A stretch of DNA of 45,956 bases from Halochromatium glycolicum (GCF_016584085.1 NZ_NRSJ01000042.1:1-45956), one strand, 5' to 3'; positions 24,466-33,740 are shown, counted from the stretch's first letter. Program-made: numbers and translations. Notes: generated from the sequence alone by a model not told the origin.

Positions 24466-25740
24466 ATGACCGCCAATCATAAGAACACGACCGCCCAACC
24501 TGGGGGCCGATGGGGGCGGAAGCCGCAGCGCGCATCTAGCCGCCGTCAGCGGATGACCGTCGCCCTTGTGGTCTCGGTCGTTCTTGCCGGATGCCAGCCG
24601 TCCGCGCCTCCGCCAACCGAGCCCGCCGACGTCTCCCGTCCCGCGGAGATCCTGGAGGTGACGGCGGCCACCCTGCGGGTGGACCTGCGCTTCCCGGGTC
24701 GGGTGCGGGCGGTGCAGCGTGTGGAGTTGGCCTTCAATGTACCGGGGCAGATCGTCGAGCTGCCGGTCGTCGAAGGCCAAGCGGTGTCCGCGGGCACCTT
24801 GATCGCGCGCCTTGACCCGGCGAGCTACGAAACGACGCTTGCCGCGGCCCAGGCCGAGCTCGAGGCAGCCAGTGCCGAGTACGAGCGGCTGCGACAGCTC
24901 TGGGAGAAGAGCCAGGCGGTGCCGCGCGCCGAGGTAGAGCGCAAGCGCACCGCGGTCGACGTCGCCCGCTCGCGCTTTGCGGCGGCACAGAAGGATCTGG
25001 ACGACACCCGCCTGACTGCGCCCTTTGGTGGCCTCATCGCCCGGCGTCTGGCCGAGAGCTTCCAGAACGTCCAGGCCAAGGAGCCGGTGGTGAGCCTGCA
25101 GAATCCGGATGCGCTGGAGATCGTCATCCATGTCCCAGAGCGCGTGGTGCGCAGCGAGCCCAAGCGCCTTGCGGCCTTTGCCGTCTTCGCTGATCTGCCG
25201 GAGCGACGCTTCCCGGTAACGCTCAAGTCCTTCGCCAGCGAGGCCGACCCGCAAACCCAGACCTATGAGGCGGTGCTCGGCCTCAGCCAGCCACCGGACC
25301 TGCGGGTGCTGCCTGGCATGGCGGTCGAGGTGTTGCCGGATGCCGCCACGGAGCAAACCGCCGCTATCACAGGTCCAGCGGACAGCGTCGAGACAGGCGA
25401 GGGTCCAGCTCACAGCCTGACAGCGACAACGTCCGACGCCGATACGGCAGACGCAACGCCTGCGGAGGACGACGGCTCGCCACAAGCAGCCCCAGCGCCA
25501 GCGTCACCGGTCTTAATCCCGCTCGCCGCCATCGTCGCCGCGTCCGATGGCACGCCGAGGGTTTGGGTCGTCGACCCCGAGACCAGCCAGGTCAGCCAGC
25601 GCACGATTCAGACCGGCGCCATCCAGGGCAGCGAGGTGGCGGTGCTGAGTGGACTCATGCCGGGTGAGCAGATCGTCACCGCTGGCGTGCATCAGCTGCG
25701 TGAGGGGATGCGCGTGCATCCGCTCGCGTCCGAACGCTAA
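24466..25740 (+). CDS. RND efflux periplasmic adaptor (HlyD/AcrA type)
   Basis: This membrane-fusion protein would link the RND pump at 25832 to an outer-membrane channel. The lipoprotein signal has its Cys in VVLAGCQPS (about residue 43). The barrel-sandwich domain (ELAFNVPGQIVELPVVEGQAVSAG split, then APFGGLIARR) surrounds an alpha-hairpin (about 120-185), followed by a beta-barrel and a C-terminal domain (AIVAASDGTPRVWVVD, then GLMPGEQIVTAGVHQLREGM). A low-complexity acidic insert (about 295-345) separates these last two. ATG 24466 gives 424 residues; ATG 24553 would give a shorter, more usual signal peptide. It forms an operon with the pump. No outer-membrane factor gene is nearby. Confidence 0.9.
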   Translation: MTANHKNTTAQPGGRWGRKPQRASSRRQRMTVALVVSVVLAGCQPSAPPPTEPADVSRPAEILEVTAATLRVDLRFPGRVRAVQRVELAFNVPGQIVELPVVEGQAVSAGTLIARLDPASYETTLAAAQAELEAASAEYERLRQLWEKSQAVPRAEVERKRTAVDVARSRFAAAQKDLDDTRLTAPFGGLIARRLAESFQNVQAKEPVVSLQNPDALEIVIHVPERVVRSEPKRLAAFAVFADLPERRFPVTLKSFASEADPQTQTYEAVLGLSQPPDLRVLPGMAVEVLPDAATEQTAAITGPADSVETGEGPAHSLTATTSDADTADATPAEDDGSPQAAPAPASPVLIPLAAIVAASDGTPRVWVVDPETSQVSQRTIQTGAIQGSEVAVLSGLMPGEQIVTAGVHQLREGMRVHPLASER

Positions 25741-25822
25741 CGAGGCGCTAAAGATGCACCAACGGGACGCTAGCTGAGCGCTAACGAGACGCTAACGAGC
25801 TGCTAACCAAGCGCTGACAGAA
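25735..25822. repeat. 11-bp tandem repeat, eight units
   Basis: Eight uninterrupted 11-bp units fill the gap between the adaptor and pump genes. They start at 25735, 25746, 25757, 25768, 25779, 25790, 25801 and 25812. The consensus is CGCTAACGAGN; units 5 and 6 differ only at the last base, and unit 3 is the most diverged. The first unit includes the adaptor stop codon. The array ends 9 bases before the pump ATG, so it includes the ribosome-binding region, which otherwise lacks a strong SD. Confidence 0.85.
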
Positions 25823-25831
25823 CAGACTGCC

Positions 25832-28800
25832 ATGAACATCGCTGCCGCCACGCTCGAAAAGCGCACCATCGCCTGGCTCGCCTGCGCCCTACTGCTGATC
25901 GGCGGCTGGATCAGCTATCAAGGACTCGGGCGTTTCGAGGACCCGGAATTCGTGATCCGCGAGGCCGTGATCGCCACCCCCTACCCCGGCGCGCTGCCGA
26001 GCGAGGTCGCCGACGAGGTCACCGATGTGATCGAGGGCGCCGCGCAGCAGCTCCAGGAGGTCAAGGAGATCACCTCGGTCTCTAGCCTGGGCTTGTCGCG
26101 GGTCAAGGTCGAGATCGACCTGCCCTTCGCGCGCAGCCGTGACCGACTGGAGCAGGTGTGGGACAAGCTACGGCGCAAGATCACCGATGCCCAGCGCGCG
26201 CTGCCGCCGGGCGCCGGGCCGCCGGTGGTCAATGACGACTTCGGCGACGTCTACGCGCTCTTCTTTGCCGTCACCGGCGAGGGCTACTCGCTCGAGCAGA
26301 TCCGGGACTATGTCGAGATCCTCGAGCGCGAGCTGGTGCTAGTGCCCGGCGTAGCCAGAGTCGCGACCCTGGGCGCGCCGCGTGATGCCATCTATATCGA
26401 GATCGCCGCCGCCCGGGCTGCGCAGCTCGGCATCAGCCAGGCGCAGATCGACGCCGCGCTGCGTGAGCACAATGCGGTCTCAGCCGCGGGCGACCTCGAG
26501 ATCGGCCCACAGCGCATCCGCATCGTCCCCAAGGGCGCGGCCGACTCGGTGGCCGCGATCGGCAACATCGTCCTCGGCGCGGGCGGTGGCGATCAGCTGA
26601 TCTTCCTCAAGGATGTCGCCGAGATCCGCCGTGGCCTGGTCGAGCCGCAATCGGTATTGGTGGGCTACGACGGCCAGCCGGCGATCGGCCTCGGCGTCTC
26701 CAATGTCGCCGGCGGCAATGTGGTCGCGATGGGCGATGCGGTGCGCGCGCGGCTTGCCGAGCTGGAGTCGCAGCGCCCGGTCGGGATGACGCTCAACAGC
26801 GTCTCCTACCAGTCCGATTCGGTGCGCGAGGCGGTCAATGGCTTCGTCGGGAACCTGATCGCGGCGCTGGTCATCGTCATCGGCGTGCTGGTGCTCTTCA
26901 TGGGGCTGCGCAGCGGGGTCATCGTCGGCATCGTGCTCTTGCTGACCGTGGCCGGCACCCTGATCGCGATGTCTCTGGACGACATCGCCATGCAGCGTAT
27001 CTCGCTCGGCGCGCTCATCATCGCCCTCGGCATGCTGGTCGACAACGCCATCGTCGTCACCGACGGCATTCTGGTGCGACTGCAGCGCGGCGAGGATCGA
27101 CGCACGGCGGCCATCGCGGTGGTGCAGGCGACCCAATGGCCGCTGCTCGGTGGCACCGCGGTCGGCATTCTCGCCTTCAGCGCGATTGGGCTCTCGCCGA
27201 CCGACATGGGTGAGTACGCCGGCTCGCTGTTCTGGGTGATTCTGTACTCCATGCTGCTGAGCTGGCTGCTGGCGGTGACCATCACCCCGCTGCTCTGCGT
27301 CGAGCTGCTCAAGGTCAAGGCGGCCGACCCGGCGCAGGTGCAACGCCATCCGGTGCTCGATCGCTACCGTGCCCTGCTGCGGACGCTGCTGCGCCATCGA
27401 CTCGGCACCGGACTCGCGCTGCTGGCGCTGCTGGCGGCGGGCGTCGTCGGCTTCGGCTTCGTCTCGCCCGGCTTCATGCCGGAGTCGGCGCGGCCGCAGT
27501 TCGTCGTCGATCTCTACCTGCCCCAAGGCACCGATATCGAGACCACGGCGGCCGAGCTGGCCGAGGTCGAAGCGACCGTCCGCGCCAAGCCCGGCGTCAC
27601 CCATGCCACGCGCTTCGTCGGCCAGGGCGGGCTGCGCTTCATGCTCACCTATGCCCCCGAGGAGCCGAATAGCGCCTACGGGCAGCTGCTGGTGGATGTC
27701 GAGGACTTCCGTCGCATCGCCCCGCTGGTCGCTGAGCTGCAGGAAGAGCTGAGCGCCGCGCACCCGGACGCCGCAATCAAGGTCTGGAAGTTCATGCTCG
27801 GGCGCGGCGGCGGCAAGAAGATCGAGGCCGCCTTCCGCGGGCCAGACCCGGCGGTGCTGCGCCAGCTCGCCGAGGAGGCCAAGGCTATCATGGCCGCCGA
27901 CCCAGGCGCGGTCGCGGTGCAGGACGACTGGCGCGAGAAGGTGGCGGTGCTGCGCCCGGAGATCGATCGGGTGGCCGCCGAGCGCGCTGGGGTCGATGCG
28001 AGCCAGATCGGCGCCGCGCTGAACCGCGCCTTCAGCGGCACCCAGGTCGGGGTCTATCGCGAGGGCGACACCCTGGTGCCGATCATCGCCCGGGCACCGC
28101 AAGCGGAGCGCGATGACGCCGCCGCGCTGAACAATGTCCAGGTCTACAGCCCCACCGCCGGGCGCTACCTGCCGGTCGGCCAGCTGATCAAGGGGACCGA
28201 TCTGGAATGGGTGGATGCCATCGTGCGCCGGGTCGATCGCTTCCCGACCCTCAAGGCGCAGGCCGATCCCTTACCGGGCAAGCTGTCCGGGCCACTGCTG
28301 GAGCGGCTCAAGCCGTCGATCGAGGCCATCGCGCTGCCACCGGGTTATGCGCTGGAATGGCACGGCGAGGACAAGGCCTCGCGCGAGGCCAATGCCGGGC
28401 TCGCGCTCTCGGCGCCCTATGGCTTCGCGGCCATGATCCTGGCGGTGGTGGTGATGTTCAACGCGCTGCGTCAGCCGCTGGTGATCTGGCTCACGGTGCC
28501 GCTGGCGATTGTCGGCGTGGCAGTCGGCCTGCTGCTGTTCCAGGTGCCGTTCGAGTTCATGGCCATCCTCGGCTTCCTGAGCCTGATCGGGATGCTGGTG
28601 AAGAACGCCATCGTGCTGGTCGACGAGGCCGATGTCGAGCGCAAGGCCGGCGCGCCAGGGCTCGCGCCGGTGCTCAATGCCGCTGCTAGCCGAGCCCGGC
28701 CGGTGGTACTGGGCGCCCTGACCACCATCCTCGGCGTTGCGCCGCTGCTGCTCGATCCCTTCTTCAAGAGCATGGCGGTGACCATCATGTTCGGCTTGGC

Positions 28801-28882
28801 CTTTGCGACCCTGCTGACTCTGATCGTCGTGCCGCTGTTGTATGCCGTGCTCTTTCGGATGAAAGACCCCGTGACCAGCTGA
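25832..28882 (+). CDS. RND-family efflux transporter, inner-membrane pump
   Basis: The 1016-residue product is an AcrB/MexB-class proton-driven pump with 12 helices and two large periplasmic loops. The proton-relay region shows D404-N405 in GMLVDNAIVV (helix 4) and K924 in GMLVKNAIVLVDEAD (helix 10). Only one Asp occupies the place of AcrB D407/D408, as is usual in the less-studied branch of RND pumps with single adaptors. The porter domain has FEDPEFVIREAVIATPYPGA split early in the sequence. It follows the adaptor gene across the 11-bp repeat array. Substrates cannot be told from sequence. The candidate operator at 24372 would place the pump under the same control as the osmotic genes. Confidence 0.93.
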   Translation: MNIAAATLEKRTIAWLACALLLIGGWISYQGLGRFEDPEFVIREAVIATPYPGALPSEVADEVTDVIEGAAQQLQEVKEITSVSSLGLSRVKVEIDLPFARSRDRLEQVWDKLRRKITDAQRALPPGAGPPVVNDDFGDVYALFFAVTGEGYSLEQIRDYVEILERELVLVPGVARVATLGAPRDAIYIEIAAARAAQLGISQAQIDAALREHNAVSAAGDLEIGPQRIRIVPKGAADSVAAIGNIVLGAGGGDQLIFLKDVAEIRRGLVEPQSVLVGYDGQPAIGLGVSNVAGGNVVAMGDAVRARLAELESQRPVGMTLNSVSYQSDSVREAVNGFVGNLIAALVIVIGVLVLFMGLRSGVIVGIVLLLTVAGTLIAMSLDDIAMQRISLGALIIALGMLVDNAIVVTDGILVRLQRGEDRRTAAIAVVQATQWPLLGGTAVGILAFSAIGLSPTDMGEYAGSLFWVILYSMLLSWLLAVTITPLLCVELLKVKAADPAQVQRHPVLDRYRALLRTLLRHRLGTGLALLALLAAGVVGFGFVSPGFMPESARPQFVVDLYLPQGTDIETTAAELAEVEATVRAKPGVTHATRFVGQGGLRFMLTYAPEEPNSAYGQLLVDVEDFRRIAPLVAELQEELSAAHPDAAIKVWKFMLGRGGGKKIEAAFRGPDPAVLRQLAEEAKAIMAADPGAVAVQDDWREKVAVLRPEIDRVAAERAGVDASQIGAALNRAFSGTQVGVYREGDTLVPIIARAPQAERDDAAALNNVQVYSPTAGRYLPVGQLIKGTDLEWVDAIVRRVDRFPTLKAQADPLPGKLSGPLLERLKPSIEAIALPPGYALEWHGEDKASREANAGLALSAPYGFAAMILAVVVMFNALRQPLVIWLTVPLAIVGVAVGLLLFQVPFEFMAILGFLSLIGMLVKNAIVLVDEADVERKAGAPGLAPVLNAAASRARPVVLGALTTILGVAPLLLDPFFKSMAVTIMFGLAFATLLTLIVVPLLYAVLFRMKDPVTS

Positions 28883-29253
28883 GGATGATCGCGCCGAGCC
28901 GCGCTGGATGGCACCGCACGGCTCGCTCGAGATCCTCTGCGGCGATACCGTCTTCAGCACCCGCCCGCTTTGCCCCAAGATGGCAACCTGAGCGACTCCG
29001 AGCCAATGCCGAACAGGCCCATCAACTTCCGGTGACCTCACTCTCATGGCGCGGCGCCACCCGAAAAATGAATCGCGTGAGGTTCAGGTTAAATCAACAG
29101 CCTTCCATGCCTGAGAGTCCAGCGCTTTGGCTCCCAAAGCGTGCAACCGAAAGCATAAACCTGCCCATTTTGGGCACAAAGACGCGGCAATCAGCACAAG
29201 CGCCGCGATCGATGTCTTAGACTGCAACCAAGCCATTCATCGGGGACAGATGC
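28883..29253. other. Intergenic region with palindromes
   Basis: No gene is visible in these 371 bases. They contain a perfect 8-bp hairpin with a 3-base loop (CGCTTTGG-CTC-CCAAAGCG, 29123-29141) without a following T-run, and the candidate operator at 29162. The string GAGGTTCAGGTT at about 29080 also occurs near 41044, close to the paralogous four-helix gene. Confidence 0.55.
29162..29176. promoter_or_regulatory. Candidate operator, perfect palindrome
   Basis: TGCCCA-TTT-TGGGCA is a perfect inverted repeat with 6-bp arms, 77 bases upstream of the four-helix membrane-protein gene. It is the cleanest member of the site family together with 19575. Confidence 0.6.
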
Positions 29254-29724
29254 ATGTCGAATCCGCAGAGCGCATCGGCGCCGCATGAATCGAAGATCGC
29301 AATCGGTGCCGCGATCACAGGTGTCATCAATGGGCTGCTCAATGGCGCCATACAGTGGTATCTGCTCGCCGGCCACGACCCGCTGCCGCTCACCGTCGAC
29401 TGCATTTCCAACGACGAGCACACCGTCTTCGGCGCTGCAGTCCCGCTGGCGGTCAGTCTCGCCATGATCCTGACCGCCGTCGCCTACACCACCGTCAAGC
29501 CACCAAGGCCGCCCTTCTACCCAACCTTTCTGTGGATGACGGTCAAACACGGCTTCTTCACACTCGGCGTCATCGTCACCTTGGCGGTACTTTGGCAACG
29601 GCTCTTCGGGTCGGTCATCATCTCGCTCCCCGTTGGGGTCGTCATGCTCGGACTGGTCGCGGGTGTGGTGGCGGCCACGGTCAATTACATGACGATTCGA
29701 GCGACTGTGATCCGACCGGCCTGA
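29254..29724 (+). CDS. Four-helix membrane protein, function unknown
   Basis: The 156-residue product has four hydrophobic helices. After the first comes a signature NGAIQWYLLAGHDPLPLTVD; then DEHTVFGAAVPLAVSLAMIL, a short loop with FYP, KHGFFTLGVIVTLAVLWQRL, and a last helix with VMLGLVAGVVAATVNY. It is a clear paralogue of the gene at 40494-40967 (most of the helices identical). I do not know a named family. GGGGA lies just before the ATG at 29254. The upstream operator-like palindrome suggests shared control with the transporter and channel genes. Confidence 0.75.
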   Translation: MSNPQSASAPHESKIAIGAAITGVINGLLNGAIQWYLLAGHDPLPLTVDCISNDEHTVFGAAVPLAVSLAMILTAVAYTTVKPPRPPFYPTFLWMTVKHGFFTLGVIVTLAVLWQRLFGSVIISLPVGVVMLGLVAGVVAATVNYMTIRATVIRPA

Positions 29725-29892
29725 GCAGATCCACAACCGAGGCTTGGCGAGGAGTCCGGGCAGATCGCTTGCCAAGCGGAAGCAGATTAGCCAGCCGTGC
29801 GTAATGGCCGATCGGCCGCGCTGTCGGTGCCTTTATCCTGTTCACACCAGCTCCTCTGAAATCCGGGAGCAATATCTGCCGATTTTTATCCG

Positions 29893-31164
29893 ATGCAAGC
29901 CGCAGCAGACAGCTATGCTTACCTCGCCCTCGGCACCCTGCTTCTGGCCGGATGCGCCATCAACAAACTGCCCGCCGATCAGGTCTCTCTGATGCCGGCC
30001 CCGGCGATCTACGGCGAAGGCCGCATCGACCCGTTCGACAACAGCGCCGCTCTCGCCGATAGCCCGCCGCCGTGCATTCTGTACGCCACCGATCGGGCGC
30101 CGACCGCGGAGCCGGAGCGTTTCGCCTACTACAGCGACGAGCGCGCGAACGTCCTGCGCCTCGGCAAGGCCTGCATCGAACCCGCGGGCCACCAACCACT
30201 GACCTGGGCGGAATTGCGCCGCATCTCCCTGCTCAAGAATCGCGGCGGCCGCTACCCGTTGCAGGTCGGCAGCGTCGATGAATACGGCATCCTCGAGCGC
30301 AGCGTGCCGCCGTTCGCAGACGGGGTCGAGCGCTCTCCCGTGCCTGGCGACCGCTTCGCCGCCGCGCTCGATGCCCGCCTGGCCGCCGCCGCCAACAAGG
30401 ACGTCTACATCTACGTCCACGGCTACAAGGTGGACTACGAAAACCCGGTCCTGGTTGCCGGCGAGTTGTGGCACTTCTTGGGTAACGACGGTGCCTTCAT
30501 CGCCTACAGCTGGCCGTCGACCCGCAAGACGCTGGCCTATTGGTCCGACCTGGACGATGCCCTCAACTCGGCCCGTGGCCTGCGCATGCTCATCGCCTTC
30601 CTGTCGGAACAGGATGCGGTCGAGAACATCCATGTGATCGGCTACAGCGCCGGGACGCGTTTGGTGGCACGGATGCTGGCCGATCTGGGCATGTACAGCC
30701 GCTTTATGAGTGAAGATGAGATTCGCCGACGGCTCCGGCTCGGACAGGTGATCCTGGTCGGCAGCGACATCGACCGTGGCATCCTCGGCGGCTATCTGCT
30801 CGACGGGGCGTTGCGCGTGCCCAAGTCGCTGACGATCTATCAATCCTCCGCGGATTCCGCGCTGAGTCTGTCCAAGCTGTTGTTCCGCCGGCAGCGCGCC
30901 GGCGAGGCGCTGATCGGCGAGATGGAAACCGAGCAAGCACGCCGTTTCCTGAGCAGCCACTCGAGGCTTCGCGTGATCGACGTCAGCAACGCGGAAGGCG
31001 CGGTCAGCGGTAGCGGCCACGGCTACCTGCGCGAAAGCCCTTGGGTCAGCAGTGATGTGGTCCTGAGCCTGCGCTACGACCTGGCGCCACAGGAGCGCGG
31101 ACTCACACGCACTCCGGGCAGCCCGATCTGGACCTTCCCGGACGACTATCTCGAACAGCCGTAG
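29893..31164 (+). CDS. Lipoprotein alpha/beta hydrolase (DUF900-like)
   Basis: The 423-residue product starts with a lipoprotein signal (LLLAGC, Cys21). The core is a DUF900-type alpha/beta hydrolase: VYIYVHGYKVDYENP (oxyanion-side strand), AYSWPST, the nucleophile elbow GYSAGTR with Ser252, and a likely catalytic His376 in SGSGHGYLRESP. An acid residue would lie in the VILVGSDIDRG region. It is probably an envelope esterase, lipase or amidase of unknown substrate. The gene reads from ATG 29893 and is intact. Its last 19 bases overlap the truncated BCCT fragment on the other strand, so a rearrangement joined the two regions exactly at its stop. Confidence 0.8.
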   Translation: MQAAADSYAYLALGTLLLAGCAINKLPADQVSLMPAPAIYGEGRIDPFDNSAALADSPPPCILYATDRAPTAEPERFAYYSDERANVLRLGKACIEPAGHQPLTWAELRRISLLKNRGGRYPLQVGSVDEYGILERSVPPFADGVERSPVPGDRFAAALDARLAAAANKDVYIYVHGYKVDYENPVLVAGELWHFLGNDGAFIAYSWPSTRKTLAYWSDLDDALNSARGLRMLIAFLSEQDAVENIHVIGYSAGTRLVARMLADLGMYSRFMSEDEIRRRLRLGQVILVGSDIDRGILGGYLLDGALRVPKSLTIYQSSADSALSLSKLLFRRQRAGEALIGEMETEQARRFLSSHSRLRVIDVSNAEGAVSGSGHGYLRESPWVSSDVVLSLRYDLAPQERGLTRTPGSPIWTFPDDYLEQP

Positions 31165-31379
31165 GGCCCGAGTGCCAGCACCGCGCCGAGCACGACGAAG
31201 CTGGTGCAGAGCATCAGGAACAGCCAGTCCAGCGTCGTCAGCGCAAAACCGGTCAGTGCATTGGCGGCGCCAGCCACGGCGTCCGGTGCCAGCACGCTCC
31301 AGATGCCGATGGCCCCGCAGATGACCACGGACAGGATGAAGACGGCCCCGAGCAGGGGCCTAGACGATGTAGTGTTCAC
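31146..31379 (-). pseudogene. N-terminal fragment of a second BCCT transporter
   Basis: The 77-codon frame closely parallels residues 6-75 of the transporter at 20125: GAVFILSVVICGAIGIWSVLAPD, NALTGFALTTLDW and MLCTSFVVLGAVLALGPYG in pieces. The match stops exactly at GPYG; the next three codons (CSR, then stop) come from the reverse of the hydrolase gene. Only the first two membrane helices remain, so no transport is possible. It reads from a GTG at 31379 and diverges from the intact regulator, with an operator-like site between them. Confidence 0.88.
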
Positions 31380-31470
31380 CGGATCGGTCTCTAGAAGCTG
31401 TTTAGACTTGCAAGGTATAAAGGCGTGCGGTCAGCGCCTCAAGCATCAACTTGCCCATGAAGGTGCCAAG

Positions 31471-31485
31471 TGCCCAAAATAGGGT
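31471..31485. promoter_or_regulatory. Candidate operator upstream of the intact regulator
   Basis: TGCCCA-AAA-TAGGGT keeps one full arm and a degraded second arm of the palindrome family. It lies 20 bases before the regulator start and 92 bases before the divergent BCCT fragment, a typical place for autoregulation. Confidence 0.45.
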
Positions 31486-31505
31486 TCTTTTAAAGCAGAG
31501 CGGTC

Positions 31506-31979
31506 ATGAACCTCGACCAAGACTCCCTGAAAGCCCATTTCGGCCGTATCTGGCCCATTCATAACAATGCCTTCTGTGATCTGCTGGTGACGCTTCGACG
31601 GCACTTCGACGGCGACCTCGATCGCATGCTGGTGCTTGCCATCATCGGCTCGCGCACGCTGAAGGATGACTCCATCGAGGGCCTATGCTATGAGCACTTC
31701 ATGAGGCTCGAGCGCCGCGGCGAGCCCGCCCCGATCAATGTCCAGTCCATCGCCGACCACAGCGGTATCCCACGGGAAACCGTTCGCCGCAAGGTCAAGG
31801 AACTGCTGCACACTGGCTGGATCATCCGCCGCGACAAGGGCTTTCTAATCGCCTCCAACAAGGCCGCAGCGGATCTGGCACCCGCGACCGAGGCGACCAT
31901 GCACTATCTGCTCACGGTCGTCACAGCCTGCAATGAAGCGATGGCCGGCGCCCCTCTGCCGCCATCGAGCGAACCCTGA
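31506..31979 (+). CDS. Winged-helix DNA-binding regulator, intact copy
   Basis: The 157-residue product has an N-terminal helical half (AHFGRIWPIHNNAFCDLLVTL, then RMLVLAIIGSRTL) that may dimerise, and a winged helix from about residue 78: NVQSIADHSGIPRETVRRKVKELLHTGWI split around the turn, followed by the wing RRDKGFLIASN. The recognition helix RETVRRKV resembles MarR, GntR and Crp C-terminal domains, but no effector domain is recognisable. A decayed copy exists at 16612. Both copies sit beside a palindrome of the YGCCCA-N3-TGGGCR type and diverge from BCCT-system remnants. It is the best candidate for binding those sites, an inference from position only. Confidence 0.8.
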   Translation: MNLDQDSLKAHFGRIWPIHNNAFCDLLVTLRRHFDGDLDRMLVLAIIGSRTLKDDSIEGLCYEHFMRLERRGEPAPINVQSIADHSGIPRETVRRKVKELLHTGWIIRRDKGFLIASNKAAADLAPATEATMHYLLTVVTACNEAMAGAPLPPSSEP

Positions 31980-32133
31980 GGACGTACCGCTACATCCCAG
32001 CCCGAGCTGCCGCGACAACGCATCTTTTTGAACCGCGAGGAACCACTGCCCGCATAAGTCAGTGAACCGGCGGCGTGGATTTCGGCCCGGCGTGCCGCTC
32101 CTGCGCGGCATGCGAAGCTCCGTGCCCGATCGG

Positions 32134-33156
32134 TCAATCGAATTCCACGCCGAGGCCGAGCATATACTGGATGTCTTCTTTCTCCGCCCCCCGCGCCGGG
32201 TCGGTTTCATAGTCCCAGTCGAACTGAGTATTGAAATAGATATCGGCCCAGACGTCCCAGCGAAAGCCAGTCGAGGTTTGGATCAGCGTGGTGTCGCGAC
32301 CGCTCAGGTAATGCCAGACGCTTTGGTCATGGAAAAATTCGAGATCGCCGCCTAGCAGGTCGTGCCGGAAATCGGCACTCCAGCGTGCCGCGAGCGATTG
32401 ACTTGTATCGCCGCCAAGCGCTTCGTCGATGCCGACGGCGGAGAGCGAGACCTCGAGCCGACGGTCCGCATCATCGAAGAACTGGTAGCCCAGGCCACCG
32501 CCAGCGCTCACGCGCCGATCGAGATCGCGCACCGGATCACGTTCGCCGCCGATGCCGGCCTGCAGGAACCAGTAATCCGACATGAACCAGCTATACACAT
32601 AGTTCGCCCGCATCCGATCCTGCGACGTCACGCCGTCCTGCGAGGCCTGGTCAATGCGTAGGTTCACCTCGTGCCGATGCGTGTCGTTCGCAATTCGGCC
32701 GTACCCCTGCCATGTGAACTGGTTGTCCTCCGAGTTACCCGCACTGCCGTCCAGCGATAGGTCGGTGCGCACCTTCCAGTCCCAACCCGCGTTGATTTCC
32801 TCGAGCTCCTCGATGTCGGTCAATGCGATCGGCTGCCGCCGATCGGCGGTCACCAGCATCATCCCGCCCGCCTCATCGACCTCGAGGGTGCCAGTGATCT
32901 TGCGTTCGTCGTCTAGCTCGAATTCGAAGGACCGGTTGGTCAGCACCTGCTCGATCGCCGACAGTTCGATCGCAAACTCATCGGCATAGGCCGGTTCGAT
33001 CAGCAGTTCGCCGCCCCAGATCTGTTGAATTTCGCCGGTGATGCGGTCGCCATTCTTGAGGATGACCTGGTCCTGGGCCAGCACCGAGGCGGCGGGAAGA
33101 AGGGTCAGCAGTAGCGCACACCGTGCCGCCATTACGTATCGGGAAAGAGATTGCAT
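32134..33156 (-). CDS. DUF481/YdiY-like outer-membrane protein
   Basis: The 340-residue product has a Sec signal peptide (ending SVLAQ, about residue 28), a small beta-rich domain (about 29-115, QVILKNGDRITGEIQQI), and a C-terminal DUF481 beta-barrel with alternating strands ending in FD. The terminal residues LGLGVEFD suit a BAM-recognised barrel. E. coli YdiY is the known relative and its function is unclear. I use ATG 33156, which gives the cleanest signal peptide; the frame is open to 33213 and overlaps the upstream lipoprotein stop. The two genes form an operon. Fragments of both genes recur, fused, at 19703-20017. Confidence 0.82.
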   Translation of the reverse strand: MQSLSRYVMAARCALLLTLLPAASVLAQDQVILKNGDRITGEIQQIWGGELLIEPAYADEFAIELSAIEQVLTNRSFEFELDDERKITGTLEVDEAGGMMLVTADRRQPIALTDIEELEEINAGWDWKVRTDLSLDGSAGNSEDNQFTWQGYGRIANDTHRHEVNLRIDQASQDGVTSQDRMRANYVYSWFMSDYWFLQAGIGGERDPVRDLDRRVSAGGGLGYQFFDDADRRLEVSLSAVGIDEALGGDTSQSLAARWSADFRHDLLGGDLEFFHDQSVWHYLSGRDTTLIQTSTGFRWDVWADIYFNTQFDWDYETDPARGAEKEDIQYMLGLGVEFD

Positions 33157-33209
33157 GGAAACTCGTCGCGCCCATCGTGATCGCCGCCGAGGCGGGCACG
33201 GGGCGAGAT

Positions 33210-33653
33210 TCAACCGAGATCGAGCTGGGTCTGGCGGCGATTGGCGGTGAAGCGACGAATCCGCTCCATCGCACTCGTGAACCGCCGCTCGAGTTCGTTC
33301 AGGTCGCGCCGATTGCGCACCGAGCGATCGAAGTAGACCAGCTCGGTTTCGTCGAACATGACCTTCATTCGAACCCGAACTGCGTCGTAATCGTCGAATA
33401 GATCGCGCCGTGCGCGGTCCCCGAGCGTCGTCAGGTCCCGGACCTCACCGCTGGGCAGGATGACCTCCCGAACGCCGCGGACTTCACGCACCACGCTGAT
33501 GTTGTAGAGACGATCCTTATAGGCAATGGATTTCTGGGCGGTCGTCACCTTGGTGCTTCCACAGCCGCTGATGCCGAGGACCAGCATCAGCGAAACCAGC
33601 GCCAGGACGACAAGATGGAGCCGACGGAGCGATCGGGCAGTAGTCAATAGCAT
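33210..33653 (-). CDS. Small lipoprotein partner of the DUF481 protein
   Basis: The 147-residue product has a lipoprotein signal with GISGCGS (Cys about 31), then a compact domain including VREVILPSGEVRDLTTLGD, a charged helix and VMFDETELVYFDRSVRNRRDL, and a C-terminal amphipathic helix ELERRFTSAMERIRRFTANR. I do not recognise a family. ATG 33653 is preferred over a GTG at 33674, but neither has a strong SD. It is the first gene of the pair and diverges from mscS, with the operator-like site at 33741 between them. The same pair, badly deleted, occurs at 19703. Confidence 0.72.
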   Translation of the reverse strand: MLLTTARSLRRLHLVVLALVSLMLVLGISGCGSTKVTTAQKSIAYKDRLYNISVVREVRGVREVILPSGEVRDLTTLGDRARRDLFDDYDAVRVRMKVMFDETELVYFDRSVRNRRDLNELERRFTSAMERIRRFTANRRQTQLDLG

Positions 33654-33740
33654 GGAGGACTCGAAATCGGGCACGCCCGGATTGGGTAGGCCATTTACTT
33701 GAGTTTTTCACGATGAACCCGCGGGTGACAACGCTGGGGC

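Noticed and set aside
29123..29141. Rho-independent terminator after the RND operon
   Set aside because: The hairpin is perfect but no T-run follows on either strand.
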